Below, piece by piece: positions 44,655-53,479 of a stretch of 64,000 nucleotides of DNA; the stretch's first letter is position 1; each line of letters starts with the position of its first letter. Below the pieces are notes generated by a model. It saw only the letters and a list, made by a program, of their open reading frames with translations, made no database searches and was not told where the DNA came from. The position numbers and the translations under genes were made by a program. Origin of the DNA: Paenibacillus sp. PastM-3 (lineage in GTDB: Bacteria; Bacillota; Bacilli; Paenibacillales; Paenibacillaceae); assembly GCF_029893965.1 (NCBI RefSeq), contig NZ_JARXXP010000011.1:1-64000 (forward strand), read 5' to 3'.

Positions 44655-44737
44655 TAATCCTCTGAATCCAGGGCTCCGCCGTGAGTCCAAGGAAGGTTTG
44701 GACTTCCGGCCGCCGGATCAGCGGGGCGATTAAGTGA

Positions 44738-45200
44738 TTGCACTTTGTGCAATAAAATTCTTATTAAATGACCGAAAAACCCATTCTATTGTATTTCGTA
44801 CAATTGATTTTTGAAAAATGAGGGGAAATTACCTAAAACCCGAGAATCTGTTGTACAAAGTACATTAGATTCAATTTTCAGGCGCGTTTAAGCTTAATCT
44901 GTTGTACAAAGTACAATAGATTACTAAATTTTTCGTTATGCCAGGCTCTCGGCAGAGTCAGCTGAGAGTTACAGTGAGGGTAGTTTGAAGCTGAGGTTGA
45001 GGACGCCGGATCAATATAAATGCATTTTATGCAACTAAAAGTAGCTGAAAGGAGCGGCAGCACCCGGATAACTGCATTCTGTACAACTAAAGTTGCATAA
45101 ATCAGCCGAGATCAGCCCCTATGCTGACTTTTAGCTGCACGAAATGCAGTTAAACCGCTACCCGGAGCAAAAACAGGCGGGTTTAGTTGTACCAAGTACA
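44738..45200. repeat. Array of eight small TGTAC/TGCA palindromes
   Basis: Elements: 44738-44752, 44788-44804, 44851-44865, 44902-44916, 45021-45033, 45073-45085, 45135-45149 and 45187-45200. Typical copies are TTGTACAAAGTACAA and TTGCACTTTGTGCAA: 5-6 bp arms around three or four bases. Spacing is irregular (about 40-105 bp). Two copies share flanking AATCTG/AGATT. The 44655-45302 stretch has no convincing gene. Confidence 0.85.
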
Positions 45201-45257
45201 GGTAAGTGTGAATGGTGCGGTGAAGGAAGCATGCTTGCCGTCTGGCTTGCTATACAA

Positions 45258-45291
45258 AGAAGACCAGCCTCGATAATGAGGCTGGTCTTCT
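45258..45291 (-). terminator. Terminator of the importer/GH42/GH43 operon
   Basis: Perfect 14-bp arms AGAAGACCAGCCTC / GAGGCTGGTCTTCT, with TTTG after it on the minus strand, 11 bp past the GH43 stop. Confidence 0.85.
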
Positions 45292-45302
45292 GCATTGATA
45301 TA

Positions 45303-46955
45303 TTATTTATGCTCCCGATACTCGAAATAATCGAAATCGGCTGTGATCTGCCTGCGATAGGAATCCTGGCAGTTGATGCCGACGAAGGCGCCGGTGAAAT
45401 GTCCGGAGGTAGAGTATTCATCCGAGCATTTGGTGCCGTCCAGCTCCGGGCCTACCTGCTGCCACTGCTCTCCGTCCGGGGAAGCGAGGAAAATCAGCAT
45501 GCCCTGGCGCAGCTCGGCACGGAGATAGATTCTCTCCCAGTCCGCGGCGGGCAGCCGGGACTCCGTAAGCTCAACCTTGGCACCATTGTCGGCATACAGA
45601 ATGCCAACACACTTCCCTCCAAGGCTCTCACTATAGTAAATCCGCAGATAATAGAACATGTTCTGGTCATAGAATAAGGTAAGCCCGGCTGACTGATGAT
45701 AGTTCTCCGGCGTAAACTCGGCACAGGTCTCCACCGTTGCATTAACAGACTGCAGCCGCCGCGCCACGAGACTTTGCTCATGCAGCGAGAACAGGGATTG
45801 CCGCCCGCGCAGCCGCAAGAATCCCGGCCGAGCAGACAGGGTGGCCCAATCCTCATCAATCGGAACCCGCAGGGAGTTCAGGTGAATGTTCCACTCTCCG
45901 CTGTCAAAGTCCTCTCTGGCCGGCTCCGGTGCGAACGGATGAGGAGCCAGCTTGGGAGCCGGAGCTTCGGTCAAGGCGGCTTGTCCGCCGCCAATCATGC
46001 GCAGCCAACCGTCCTCCGTCCATTGACATGCCTGGATGGCCGTTTCTCTGCCCAGCATACTGCGGATTTGCGGCAGCACAGGCCGGGAGCACAAATGGGC
46101 GATGTACCACTCCCCGTTTTGCGTTTCCACCAGCGAGCCGTGTCCGCTTTTTTGCAGCAGGGAATCCGGGTTGTATTGGTATGGCTTGAGGTAATCATCC
46201 ACATTCCGGCGGTCCAGATTGACCAGCTTGGCGGATGTAATAATCGGATTGCACGGATCAGACTCGTAAGGACCGAACAACTCCCGTGATCTGGCCATTG
46301 TGACACCGTGCCCGAAGCCGGTCCCGCCCTCAGCGGTCATCATGTAATAATAGCCGTCACGCTTGTAGATATGCGGAGCCTCCATGCAGCCCATATCCGT
46401 TGCCCCGCGGAAGATGCTCCGAGCAGTGCCGGTCAGCTCCTGACGTACCGGATCGTACTCCTGAATAACGATGGAGCCCGGATGCTCGTACCCTTTGCGG
46501 GTCTCCCATTCCAGATTGACCAGCCACTTGCGCCCGTCATCGTCATGGAACAATGAAGGGTCGAAGCCCGAGCTGTTGAGATAGATACGCTCCGACCAGG
46601 GGCCAAGAATGTCCTTGGCCGTTACCACATAATTGTCCAGATCAAACGCGTTGCCGTTCGTGCTTCTCATAATCGTGTAGATCAGATAAAAGGTCTGCTC
46701 CTGCTCATCGTAGGACAGGCACGGTGCCCAAACTCCGCCGGATGCCTCAATCCCCTTCATATCCAGCTGATCCGGCCGGTCCAGCGCATAGCTGAGTGTC
46801 TGCCAGTTCATCATGTCCCTGGAATGATGAATCTGCACACCGGGGTACCATTCAAAGGTAGATGTCGCCATATAATAATCGTCACCGACGCGGAGTATCG
46901 ACGGATCGGGATTGAAGCCCTTCAGTACCGGATTTTGAATCTTTATGGTAGTCAA
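45303..46955 (-). CDS. GH43 beta-xylosidase / arabinofuranosidase
   Basis: 550 residues. The five-bladed propeller is followed by a C-terminal beta-sandwich (GH43_C2 type, from about residue 330). Catalytic positions are Asp in GFNPDPSILRVGDDYY, the pKa-tuning Asp in SSGFDPSLFHDDDG and the proton donor Glu in GCMEAPHIYKRDGYYY. The arrangement matches XynB-like xylan 1,4-beta-xylosidases. It is cytoplasmic, and last gene of the ABC importer operon, 25 bp after GH42. Xylosidase versus arabinofuranosidase specificity cannot be decided from motifs. Confidence 0.93.
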   Translation of the reverse strand: MTTIKIQNPVLKGFNPDPSILRVGDDYYMATSTFEWYPGVQIHHSRDMMNWQTLSYALDRPDQLDMKGIEASGGVWAPCLSYDEQEQTFYLIYTIMRSTNGNAFDLDNYVVTAKDILGPWSERIYLNSSGFDPSLFHDDDGRKWLVNLEWETRKGYEHPGSIVIQEYDPVRQELTGTARSIFRGATDMGCMEAPHIYKRDGYYYMMTAEGGTGFGHGVTMARSRELFGPYESDPCNPIITSAKLVNLDRRNVDDYLKPYQYNPDSLLQKSGHGSLVETQNGEWYIAHLCSRPVLPQIRSMLGRETAIQACQWTEDGWLRMIGGGQAALTEAPAPKLAPHPFAPEPAREDFDSGEWNIHLNSLRVPIDEDWATLSARPGFLRLRGRQSLFSLHEQSLVARRLQSVNATVETCAEFTPENYHQSAGLTLFYDQNMFYYLRIYYSESLGGKCVGILYADNGAKVELTESRLPAADWERIYLRAELRQGMLIFLASPDGEQWQQVGPELDGTKCSDEYSTSGHFTGAFVGINCQDSYRRQITADFDYFEYREHK

Positions 46956-46980
46956 TTTTCTCTCTCCTCCTCTCTATCCG

Positions 46981-48984
46981 CTATTTCTGCTCCAAAATAA
47001 TCTGCACTCCCCAAGGCGCAAGCTGAAGCTCAGCGTCTGCAGACACCGCGCTGCCTGAGAGCAGCTCTGTTCCGCCCCTGACCGGACGCAATCCTGCTAC
47101 CTGCTTGCCGGAGTAATTATAATAGAATCTCACCGGGGTCCCTTCACGTGTTAACGCCGATTTCACGATCAGCGGGAAAGCATATTCCTGCTGCTCTGCC
47201 CACAATCCGGTTGTCTGCAGCGTATCACGTATGATAACTGCCAGATCGGCGGCGTCCATCATACAGCCGACATAAGTTGCTGTACCCTCGCCAAAATTGT
47301 TCCGTGTAGCGGCCGCACAATTCCCCCACTCCGGATGGTCATAGGAGGCGAGTACTTCTGCGGTCCCCGGAACCAGCAGCTCCATCCAGCTGTTCACTGT
47401 ACCGGTCCCGCCTTCAGGAAACAGTCCGCCTGTAAGTCCGGTCTCTGCACCCGGCGTAACGAACATGCTGTACCCGATTCCGCAGGCTTCGCTGATGATG
47501 CCTGGCTGCTGCCCGGTGCGCACCTTGACCTGCTCGTCCGTAAAGCCGCTTTTGAAGGTATAGAGAACATGGCCGCCGCCCTGCACATACTCATTAAGTG
47601 CGAGCAGCGCTTCATCCGATACCGCGTACAGAGCAGGTACAACCACCAGGGAATACTCATGGAGATAAGGGCTGGAAGGCTGGATAAAGTCGCATTCCGC
47701 ATTCATCCGGTAGAACGCATCATACAGCCAGCGCACCACATCATTGTAATTCTTGCCGTCCGGCAGCTTGAACCATTCTATCGCCGACAGCGTCTCGTTG
47801 CTGATCATAAAGGCGATTTTGTTCTTTTTCACGAGTCCGGTCAGCTGCGGACTAAGCCGCTTGAAATCCGCACCGATTGTACAAGCTTCCTTATACACCG
47901 GATTTGGCAGGAAATCATGGCTGAGCAGCCCCTTCCAATACGTTTCAAAGGAATTGTGGATCGAGTGCCAATGCCAGTAGGCGACCATGTTCGCACCAGA
48001 GCCGATATGGCTGAATGCCAGCAAACGGAGCTGCCCCGGATAAGGCGTCCACTGCGGAAATGCCTGCGCCTGTGTCTCCAGCACCAGATAATTGCTGCGC
48101 TTCACGGAGCGTGAAATATCTCCGCCAAAAGCGATCTCGGCCCCGGTCAGTTCGGACTGCGACGGATGATAAATATCCACACCGGCAATATCGAACGGCT
48201 CAGCCGCTGCAAAATGATCCACCGAAGGCTGAACGCCGAAGGAATGCCCTCTCCACTCATAGTCGAAATTCTGGGTCACAAACTGCCCCGGCTGCTTGTA
48301 TTCATTGACAATTGCTACCTGCCAGGCCAGAAAATCATTCACCAGGCCGCGCTGGAAGCGGGCAAACTCAGCACCCAGACTGCCGTTAATCGTACCGACA
48401 ATAGACGGGAAATCCTCCCAGCTGTCGATCCGGTTGCTCCAGTAGTCGAGACCGAATTGATGGTTGATTTTTTCCAGTGTCTCATACGTGTTACGCATAT
48501 ATTTCACGAACTTCAGCTGGACGTTGTCGCCTGCCGTATCGTAATGCTTGGTTTCATTATCGGTCTGGTAACCGATGACTGCAGGATGCTTATGCACCCG
48601 CTCCAGCAGCTTGCGGATGATCCGCTCGGCATAGAACAGGTAGACCGGATGTGTGATGTCCATGATCTGCCGGGCACCGTATTTGCCGCGTCCCGCCGTG
48701 GTTACCGCCAGCACATCCGGGTGCTCCTTGACCATCCAGGCAGGAATGGCATAGGTCGGTGTTCCGACTATGACATGGATGCCAGCCTCGTGCATAGCGT
48801 CAAGTACGCGGTCTACGGATGTGAAGTCGAACACCCCGTTTTGCGGCTCATGCGTACTCCAGGTGGATTCGGCGATCCGGACAGTATTAATCCCGGCATC
48901 TTTCATCATGCGGATATCTTCAGCAAGCCGTTCATAAGGCATGTATTCATCGTAGTAGGCGACACCGTATAGCAGCTTATCCAT
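46981..48984 (-). CDS. GH42 beta-galactosidase (or alpha-L-arabinopyranosidase)
   Basis: 667 residues, with the GH42 three-domain layout. The TIM barrel starts YDEYMPYERLAEDIRMMKDAGINTVRI. The acid/base Glu is in IGYQTDNETKHYD (near residue 143), the nucleophile in YLVLETQAQAFPQW (near 305). Trimerisation and small C-terminal beta domains follow. It hydrolyses terminal beta-galactosides (some act on alpha-L-arabinopyranosides) from imported oligosaccharides. No signal peptide. It sits between the permease genes and GH43 in the operon. Confidence 0.95.
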   Translation of the reverse strand: MDKLLYGVAYYDEYMPYERLAEDIRMMKDAGINTVRIAESTWSTHEPQNGVFDFTSVDRVLDAMHEAGIHVIVGTPTYAIPAWMVKEHPDVLAVTTAGRGKYGARQIMDITHPVYLFYAERIIRKLLERVHKHPAVIGYQTDNETKHYDTAGDNVQLKFVKYMRNTYETLEKINHQFGLDYWSNRIDSWEDFPSIVGTINGSLGAEFARFQRGLVNDFLAWQVAIVNEYKQPGQFVTQNFDYEWRGHSFGVQPSVDHFAAAEPFDIAGVDIYHPSQSELTGAEIAFGGDISRSVKRSNYLVLETQAQAFPQWTPYPGQLRLLAFSHIGSGANMVAYWHWHSIHNSFETYWKGLLSHDFLPNPVYKEACTIGADFKRLSPQLTGLVKKNKIAFMISNETLSAIEWFKLPDGKNYNDVVRWLYDAFYRMNAECDFIQPSSPYLHEYSLVVVPALYAVSDEALLALNEYVQGGGHVLYTFKSGFTDEQVKVRTGQQPGIISEACGIGYSMFVTPGAETGLTGGLFPEGGTGTVNSWMELLVPGTAEVLASYDHPEWGNCAAATRNNFGEGTATYVGCMMDAADLAVIIRDTLQTTGLWAEQQEYAFPLIVKSALTREGTPVRFYYNYSGKQVAGLRPVRGGTELLSGSAVSADAELQLAPWGVQIILEQK

Positions 48985-49021
48985 TGCTTTATTCTCCTTT
49001 TGTCAAAAAGTAACGTATCCC

Positions 49022-49846
49022 TTAGCCCTTCACAGCGCCAGCTGTAACCCCTTTGGTAATCTGCTCGTTGAAGATTGCATAAATAATAATCGCAGGCACC
49101 GAGGTCAGCACCATTACCGCAAACTGTGAACCGTAATCCGAGGAATATTGACCGGTAAAGTTCATGACCGAGAACGGCAGCGTTTTAAGCGAATCCTTGC
49201 TCAGGAAGGTGGATGCCATAATAAATTCATTCCAGCAGTTCAGGAAGGTCGTCACCACGATCGTCACCAGCGCCGGAGCCGTCAGCGGAGCAATAATGCC
49301 GAATACGATCCGGTAAATGTTCGCGCCGTCAATTACAGCCGATTCTTCCATCGCTTTAGGAATAGAGCGCAGAAAGCCTGTCAGCATAAAGGTCCCGAGC
49401 GGAACAGAGACTGCAGTATAAGGAAGAATTAGCCCGAGATAGGAATCCGTTAAGCCCAGCGATTTAAAAATAGCAAAGTTAGGCAGCAGCGTCGCATGAA
49501 TCGGAATCATAATCCCGAGGAGGATCACGGTAAAGAACAGGGAGCGCAGCTTCCATTGCATCCGTGTAAACGCATAGCCCAGCGTAAGTGACAGAACAAC
49601 CGTCAGTACAATCGTAACCGCCGTTACAAAAAAGCTGTTGAAGAAATACCGGGCAAACTTGCCGTCCACCCACGCGTTAATATAGTTCTGCCACTGCGGA
49701 GCATCCGGCCATTTCAGAATGCTGGAGGAATAGAACTCACTGCTGCTTGTAAAAGAGAAATTCACCAGCCAGATGAACGGGAACAGCTGAACAGCGGCGA
49801 TGATCAGGAAGAACAGCCAGAGCATGATTTTTGTGTTTTTCTTCAT
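49022..49846 (-). CDS. Carbohydrate ABC transporter permease (MalG/LacG type)
   Basis: 274 residues with six TM helices. The EAA loop is EESAVIDGANIYRIVFGIIAPLTAPAL, and the C terminus VTAGAVKG is typical of MalG-like permeases. It pairs with the permease upstream (12 bp gap) and the binding protein at 50852. No ATP-binding subunit is present in the operon, so an MsmX-like shared ATPase encoded elsewhere is expected. Confidence 0.95.
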   Translation of the reverse strand: MKKNTKIMLWLFFLIIAAVQLFPFIWLVNFSFTSSSEFYSSSILKWPDAPQWQNYINAWVDGKFARYFFNSFFVTAVTIVLTVVLSLTLGYAFTRMQWKLRSLFFTVILLGIMIPIHATLLPNFAIFKSLGLTDSYLGLILPYTAVSVPLGTFMLTGFLRSIPKAMEESAVIDGANIYRIVFGIIAPLTAPALVTIVVTTFLNCWNEFIMASTFLSKDSLKTLPFSVMNFTGQYSSDYGSQFAVMVLTSVPAIIIYAIFNEQITKGVTAGAVKG

Positions 49847-49858
49847 GGTGCTTCCCCC

Positions 49859-50746
49859 TTAGTATTCGGTAGCATCGCTGCGGGTCAGCTTGTTGCTCAG
49901 GTAAGTGAACAGCAGACACACGGCAATGAACAGGATGGATATGGCATTGGCATAGCCGTACTGGCTGGCCGAAAAAGCTTTGTTATACAGATACACAGCG
50001 AGGAACTGGGTAGCGTCGCCGGGTCCGCCGTTGGTTGTCAGGAATACCATCTCCATCTGCTTCAAGGCAGTGATCATTGCCAGTGTTATCTGAACTGTAA
50101 TGACCGGCATAAGCAGCGGAACGGTGATACGCAGGTGCAGTTTGAAGCCGGATGCGCCATCGAGGGATGCCGCTTCATAGAGATCTTCCGGGATACCCTT
50201 GACTCCCGCATAGTAGAACAAGAGGCCCCAGCCGAAGCCGGCCCAGATCAGAATGACCAGCATGGAGACAAGCGCAGTGCTGCTGTCGCCCAGCCAGGCA
50301 TGCTTCAGGGCACCAAGCCCCACAGAGTCGAGCAGTTTATTGAGCACGCCGAAGGTCGGATCAAGCAGTGAGAGCCACATTTTTGAAATAACCACGACGG
50401 AGATGACACTGGGAATGAAGAAAATGGTCCGGAACCACTTTTCGGCTTTGCCGCCGATCCGGTCCAGCATAACAGCGAAGAAGATGGCAATCGGATGCTG
50501 GATGATAATAAAGCCCAGGCCCAGCAGAACTGCATTGCGTAAGGAAAGCCAGAACCGGCTGTCATGAAACAGCAGCTCCGTATAGTTAGCCAGTCCGATA
50601 AAAGTCGAATTCGTTCCAGGTGCAAGCGTATCGCGGAATGAGTAGTAACCGCTCAGAACAATCGGAGCCAGAAAGGTTAATGCGAACAGTAAAATGCCGG
50701 GAAAAACAAACAGAAAGATGGCAAGCTTGTTGTTAAGCACTTTATG
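49859..50746 (-). CDS. Carbohydrate ABC transporter permease (MalF/LacF type)
   Basis: 295 residues with six TM helices. The EAA loop is LYEAASLDGASGFKLHLRITVPLLMPV; LTTNGGPGDATQFLAVYLY is conserved near the C terminus. The start is ATG 50746 with GGAGGA upstream; the longer frame includes the ribosome site. It lies 105 bp after the SBP gene, separated by a hairpin at 50778-50813. Confidence 0.95.
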   Translation of the reverse strand, partial: HKVLNNKLAIFLFVFPGILLFALTFLAPIVLSGYYSFRDTLAPGTNSTFIGLANYTELLFHDSRFWLSLRNAVLLGLGFIIIQHPIAIFFAVMLDRIGGKAEKWFRTIFFIPSVISVVVISKMWLSLLDPTFGVLNKLLDSVGLGALKHAWLGDSSTALVSMLVILIWAGFGWGLLFYYAGVKGIPEDLYEAASLDGASGFKLHLRITVPLLMPVITVQITLAMITALKQMEMVFLTTNGGPGDATQFLAVYLYNKAFSASQYGYANAISILFIAVCLLFTYLSNKLTRSDATEY

Positions 50747-50777
50747 CATGGGCGTTTCCTCCATCCTCCGGACGGAC

Positions 50778-50813
50778 AAAGGGCAGGGTGTTCACTTATG
50801 TTCCCTGCCCTTG
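50778..50813 (-). terminator. Intergenic hairpin between SBP and permease genes
   Basis: AAAGGGCAGGG and CCCTGCCCTT arms around a 14-nt loop, without a proper T-run on the minus strand (the copy ends CTTTGTCC). It is a typical position for a stabilising or partially terminating stem that keeps SBP mRNA in excess. Confidence 0.6.
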
Positions 50814-50851
50814 TTCGTACCGTTATCTTTATAGTTGTAAAAGGGGCCGTC

Positions 50852-52198
50852 TTACTGGGAAGCCGCCGCAGCCTGCAGATCGCTCAGCAGCTGCTCCGCC
50901 GTGGAGCCGCCGGCAAAGAATTTGCCGAAGGCATTCTGGGAATCATCCTTGAATTTCGGTGTTCCGTAGTCAAGACCCAGCGAGCCCGCAGTAGTAGTCG
51001 CGCCGGTGAGCACTTCAGTCAGCTCCTTCTGGAGGCTGCTTTCATTACCGTTCAGCTGATAGGTCTGAGCCGGAACCGCAGCACCGATATCCCATACGGT
51101 TTTGGCCCACTGATTCGCGCTCATCAGATAATCAAAGAATTTCTTGGCTTCCTCCGGATGCTTGGAGCTGTTCACCAGGGAGTAGCCGCCGCCGTTCCAC
51201 GCCAGCAGGTCCGTGTTCTTGCCTTTGCCGCCGTCTACTACCGGGAACTTGAGCACCGCTACATTATCGCGGAAGGTCTGCGGAAGATTTTCATTAGTCG
51301 CCATCCCTGCTTCCCATGAGCCCATGTACCACATGGCTGCCCGCTCCTGGGTGAACAGGTTCTGGGATGCACCGTAGTCGGAGGTCATGTACGATGCCTG
51401 GAACAGTCCGCTGTCTCTGGCCTCGCCCAGCAGCTCAGCCGCTTTTTTAAAGGTTTCGTCTGTGGTGAAATCCTTCTTCTTGGCAACGGCATCCAGCATC
51501 AGGTTCTGGTCTCCGCCGACACGGATCACGAGATCCTGGAAGAATGCGCCGAAGCTCCACAGATCCTTACCGTTGATCGACATCGGCTCAATGCCCTTTT
51601 CCCGGAACTGCTTGCCTGCTTCAATCAGCTCAGCGTAAGTGGTCGGTACTTTGATGTTATTTTCTTCAAACAGCCGTTTGTTGTAGTAGATTACTTCATA
51701 GTCACTGTTGCGCGGGAGGCCGTACAGCTTATCGTTGAACGTGAAGGAGGTGTATACGCCCGGCAGGAAGCTGAAGGCTTCTCCTTCATACTCGGCAGGA
51801 TCGAGCTCCTTTACATAACCGGCTTGTACCAGTGTGTTCAGCTCGGCGCCGCCGTGCACCATCGTAACATCGATCGGCTCATTGGAGGCCATGTAGGCTT
51901 TCAGCTTGTTTTTGAACGGCTCCTCGGCCAGTGTTTCCAGCTCGATTTTGACATTCGGATTCTCTTTGGTGTAATTGTCGATGACCATCTGCTCTGCTAA
52001 CCCCTGGCCCGATTTACGGTCCGGCAGGTTGGAGAAGACGCGCAGCGTTACCTGCTCCCCGCCTGCTGCCGGTGCATTATTTCCTTCGGATGCCGCCTGA
52101 TTGCCGCTGTTATTGTTGCCGCATGCGCTGAGTACAGCTGTTGCTGCAAGTGCCCCGGCCAAAAATGCGTTTCTGCCTGAGAGTAAACCTTTGTTCAT
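50852..52198 (-). CDS. Sugar-binding lipoprotein of ABC importer
   Basis: 448 residues. The lipoprotein signal peptide ends at LSAC-GNNNSGNQ (lipidated Cys near 26). The extracellular solute-binding protein family 1 body has TLRVFSNLPDRKSGQG, YGLPRNSDYEVIYYNKRLFEE, MWYMGSWEAG and WNGGGYSLVNSSKHPEEAKKFFDYL. It is anchored on the outer face and delivers oligosaccharides to the permease pair. It is the first gene of the operon; the 36-bp motif lies 97 bp upstream of its start. Confidence 0.95.
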   Translation of the reverse strand: MNKGLLSGRNAFLAGALAATAVLSACGNNNSGNQAASEGNNAPAAGGEQVTLRVFSNLPDRKSGQGLAEQMVIDNYTKENPNVKIELETLAEEPFKNKLKAYMASNEPIDVTMVHGGAELNTLVQAGYVKELDPAEYEGEAFSFLPGVYTSFTFNDKLYGLPRNSDYEVIYYNKRLFEENNIKVPTTYAELIEAGKQFREKGIEPMSINGKDLWSFGAFFQDLVIRVGGDQNLMLDAVAKKKDFTTDETFKKAAELLGEARDSGLFQASYMTSDYGASQNLFTQERAAMWYMGSWEAGMATNENLPQTFRDNVAVLKFPVVDGGKGKNTDLLAWNGGGYSLVNSSKHPEEAKKFFDYLMSANQWAKTVWDIGAAVPAQTYQLNGNESSLQKELTEVLTGATTTAGSLGLDYGTPKFKDDSQNAFGKFFAGGSTAEQLLSDLQAAAASQ

Positions 52199-52294
52199 GT
52201 TGAATCCCCCTCAAAGATCGGTATGTTTGGTTTGTTTAGCTAAGTGGTGTTCGTTCTTTCTGACCTCATATTATCAGAGCAGTCCCCCGGCGGC

Positions 52295-52330
52295 AGTAGA
52301 GAAAAAGTGAGGAAGGTTGAAATTTATCGA
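52295..52330 (+). promoter_or_regulatory. 36-bp motif shared with the yesM promoter (copy B)
   Basis: Begins AGTAGAGAAAAAGTG, identical over the first 15 bases to copy A, and keeps GTTGAA and TCGA at the same distances. It lies just upstream of a GATAAT -10-like box (52275-52270, minus strand), so it covers the -35 region of the importer operon. Relative to the gene it reads in the opposite direction from copy A. Confidence 0.65.
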
Positions 52331-52486
52331 GACCGTTCAAGTTTGCAGCAAAGTTATACTGTACTATATTTTAGATAGAACAAGCGATTTTTTGTTATAG
52401 CTTCCCCTTTTTCCGGTCTCATTAGAACGGCGTAACGTTCATGCGGGCTACATGTGGCGGACTTAATGGATTGTTTCCACTAGGCT

Positions 52487-52552
52487 GGGAGTAACGAGCG
52501 CCTGCGAAGGGAGTAACGAGCGCCTGCGAAGGGAGTAACGAGCGCCTGCGAA
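52487..52552. repeat. Three perfect tandem copies of a 22-bp unit
   Basis: The unit begins GGGAGTAACGAGCGC and ends CTGCGAA; copies at 52487-52508, 52509-52530 and 52531-52552 are identical, with no spacers. It lies in the 632-bp non-coding stretch 52199-52830. Confidence 0.95.
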
Positions 52553-52633
52553 GGAATCAAGAGCATTTTTGCCTTTCATTTCGCACATTCCGCACTATGC
52601 GCCGGAATCAAAGGCATTTTTGCCTCTCATTCC
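52553..52633. repeat. Two GGAATCAA...GCATTTTTGCC elements
   Basis: Copies at 52553-52580 and 52604-52631 both start GGAATCAA and contain a GGCATTTTTGCC-like palindrome followed by TCATT. They resemble the AAAGGGATTTTTCCC elements at 32876-33420 with G/C swaps in the arms. Beyond these repeats and the promoter near 52270, nothing else is seen in 52199-52786. Confidence 0.8.
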
Positions 52634-52786
52634 ACACAACCCACTTTTTCCCCCTCCGCCTGCCATAGCACCGCCGTACCGCTCCCCACTCAACGTAAAT
52701 AAGCCAGCCGAATTGTTTCAGCTGACCGTTTAACACTAAGACTTATTACCTGACAAGGTCTTCTAATATAACTGAAGGCATAAAAC

Positions 52787-52819
52787 AAAAATGCCCCTGA
52801 CTCTCGTCAAAGGGCATTT
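52787..52819 (-). terminator. Terminator of rhaM
   Basis: AAATGCCC and GGGCATTT arms (minus strand) with five T following, 11 bp past the rhaM stop. Confidence 0.9.
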
Positions 52820-52830
52820 CAAACCACCAG

Positions 52831-53145
52831 CTATTCCAGGTAGAATACTTCCTTCAGGCTCTTGGACACCGGGCTGTTATCCGGATTGGTCTCCATCAGC
52901 GGCTCCATGTAGACCCACCATTTCCGGCAGATCTCGGTCTGGGACATCTGATCCCACTTGGCTTCGTCCTCGATCTCCACGTAGGCAAACAGATTGCCGG
53001 TTTCTTCGTCAAGAAAAATAGAATAGTTGTGTGAGCCGTGGTTTCTCAGCTCTTCAGCCATCTCCGGCCACAGCTCATCATGGCGGCGCTTGTATTCCTC
53101 ATAGCAATCCGGGTAAACACGCATAATGCTCGCTTTTCTAATCAC
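52831..53145 (-). CDS. rhaM: L-rhamnose mutarotase
   Basis: 104 residues, the exact family length. The motifs [20 protein letters not shown] (catalytic His), [18 protein letters not shown] and [20 protein letters not shown] are diagnostic. It interconverts alpha- and beta-L-rhamnopyranose in the cytoplasm. It is monocistronic here; no rhaA, rhaB or rhaD gene lies beside it. Direct repeats flanking its -10 region suggest dedicated regulation. Confidence 0.95.
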   Translation of the reverse strand: MIRKASIMRVYPDCYEEYKRRHDELWPEMAEELRNHGSHNYSIFLDEETGNLFAYVEIEDEAKWDQMSQTEICRKWWVYMEPLMETNPDNSPVSKSLKEVFYLE

Positions 53146-53184
53146 TGTTCAGCACTCCAGACCTGTTTGGTTTATTAAAAAAAC

Positions 53185-53225
53185 ATAAATGAACTATATT
53201 GAACATTATATTAGATAAATGAACT
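53185..53225 (-). promoter_or_regulatory. Promoter with direct repeats upstream of rhaM
   Basis: ATAAATGAACT occurs at 53185-53195 and again at 53215-53225, 30 bp apart (about three helical turns). They flank a TATAAT read on the minus strand (53210-53205), with a TTCAAA -35 candidate at 53233-53228 (17-bp spacing). Spacing and placement fit a regulator binding as a dimer. Confidence 0.55.
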
Positions 53226-53371
53226 TTTTTGAAGTTAAACAAACGAAAATAAACTCTCTTTGCAGACAAGTATCCCGGAAATAGATGTCGAATACTCTCT
53301 TAGATTGGGTTAGGTGTCGCCCGTCTGCCCTCACGCCCAAACACCCTGATGCCTCTGCAACCAGGTGCACA

Positions 53372-53398
53372 TTGACAAATAACCAGCCTGACTATAAT
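53372..53398 (+). promoter_or_regulatory. Promoter of cdd
   Basis: TTGACA (53372-53377) and TATAAT (53393-53398) are both perfect, but spacing is 15 bp; TAATAT two bases later gives 17. A GCCAGC/GCTGGC hairpin lies in the leader. Confidence 0.55.
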
Positions 53399-53479
53399 AT
53401 TAGAAGTCCTGCCAGCTGTTTGCTGGCGATAAGGGGATCTGGCTTTACAGGTTCATTCTTATTGAAAAGGGTGGTTTGA

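Noticed and set aside
45144..45677. 177-codon plus-strand ORF
   Set aside because: It starts within the palindrome array and runs antisense to GH43 without a ribosome site.
52487..52552. CRISPR-like array
   Set aside because: The three 22-mers abut directly without spacers and no cas gene is present.
53285..53479. 64-codon ORF upstream of cdd
   Set aside because: It spans the TTGACA/TATAAT promoter and has no ribosome site.
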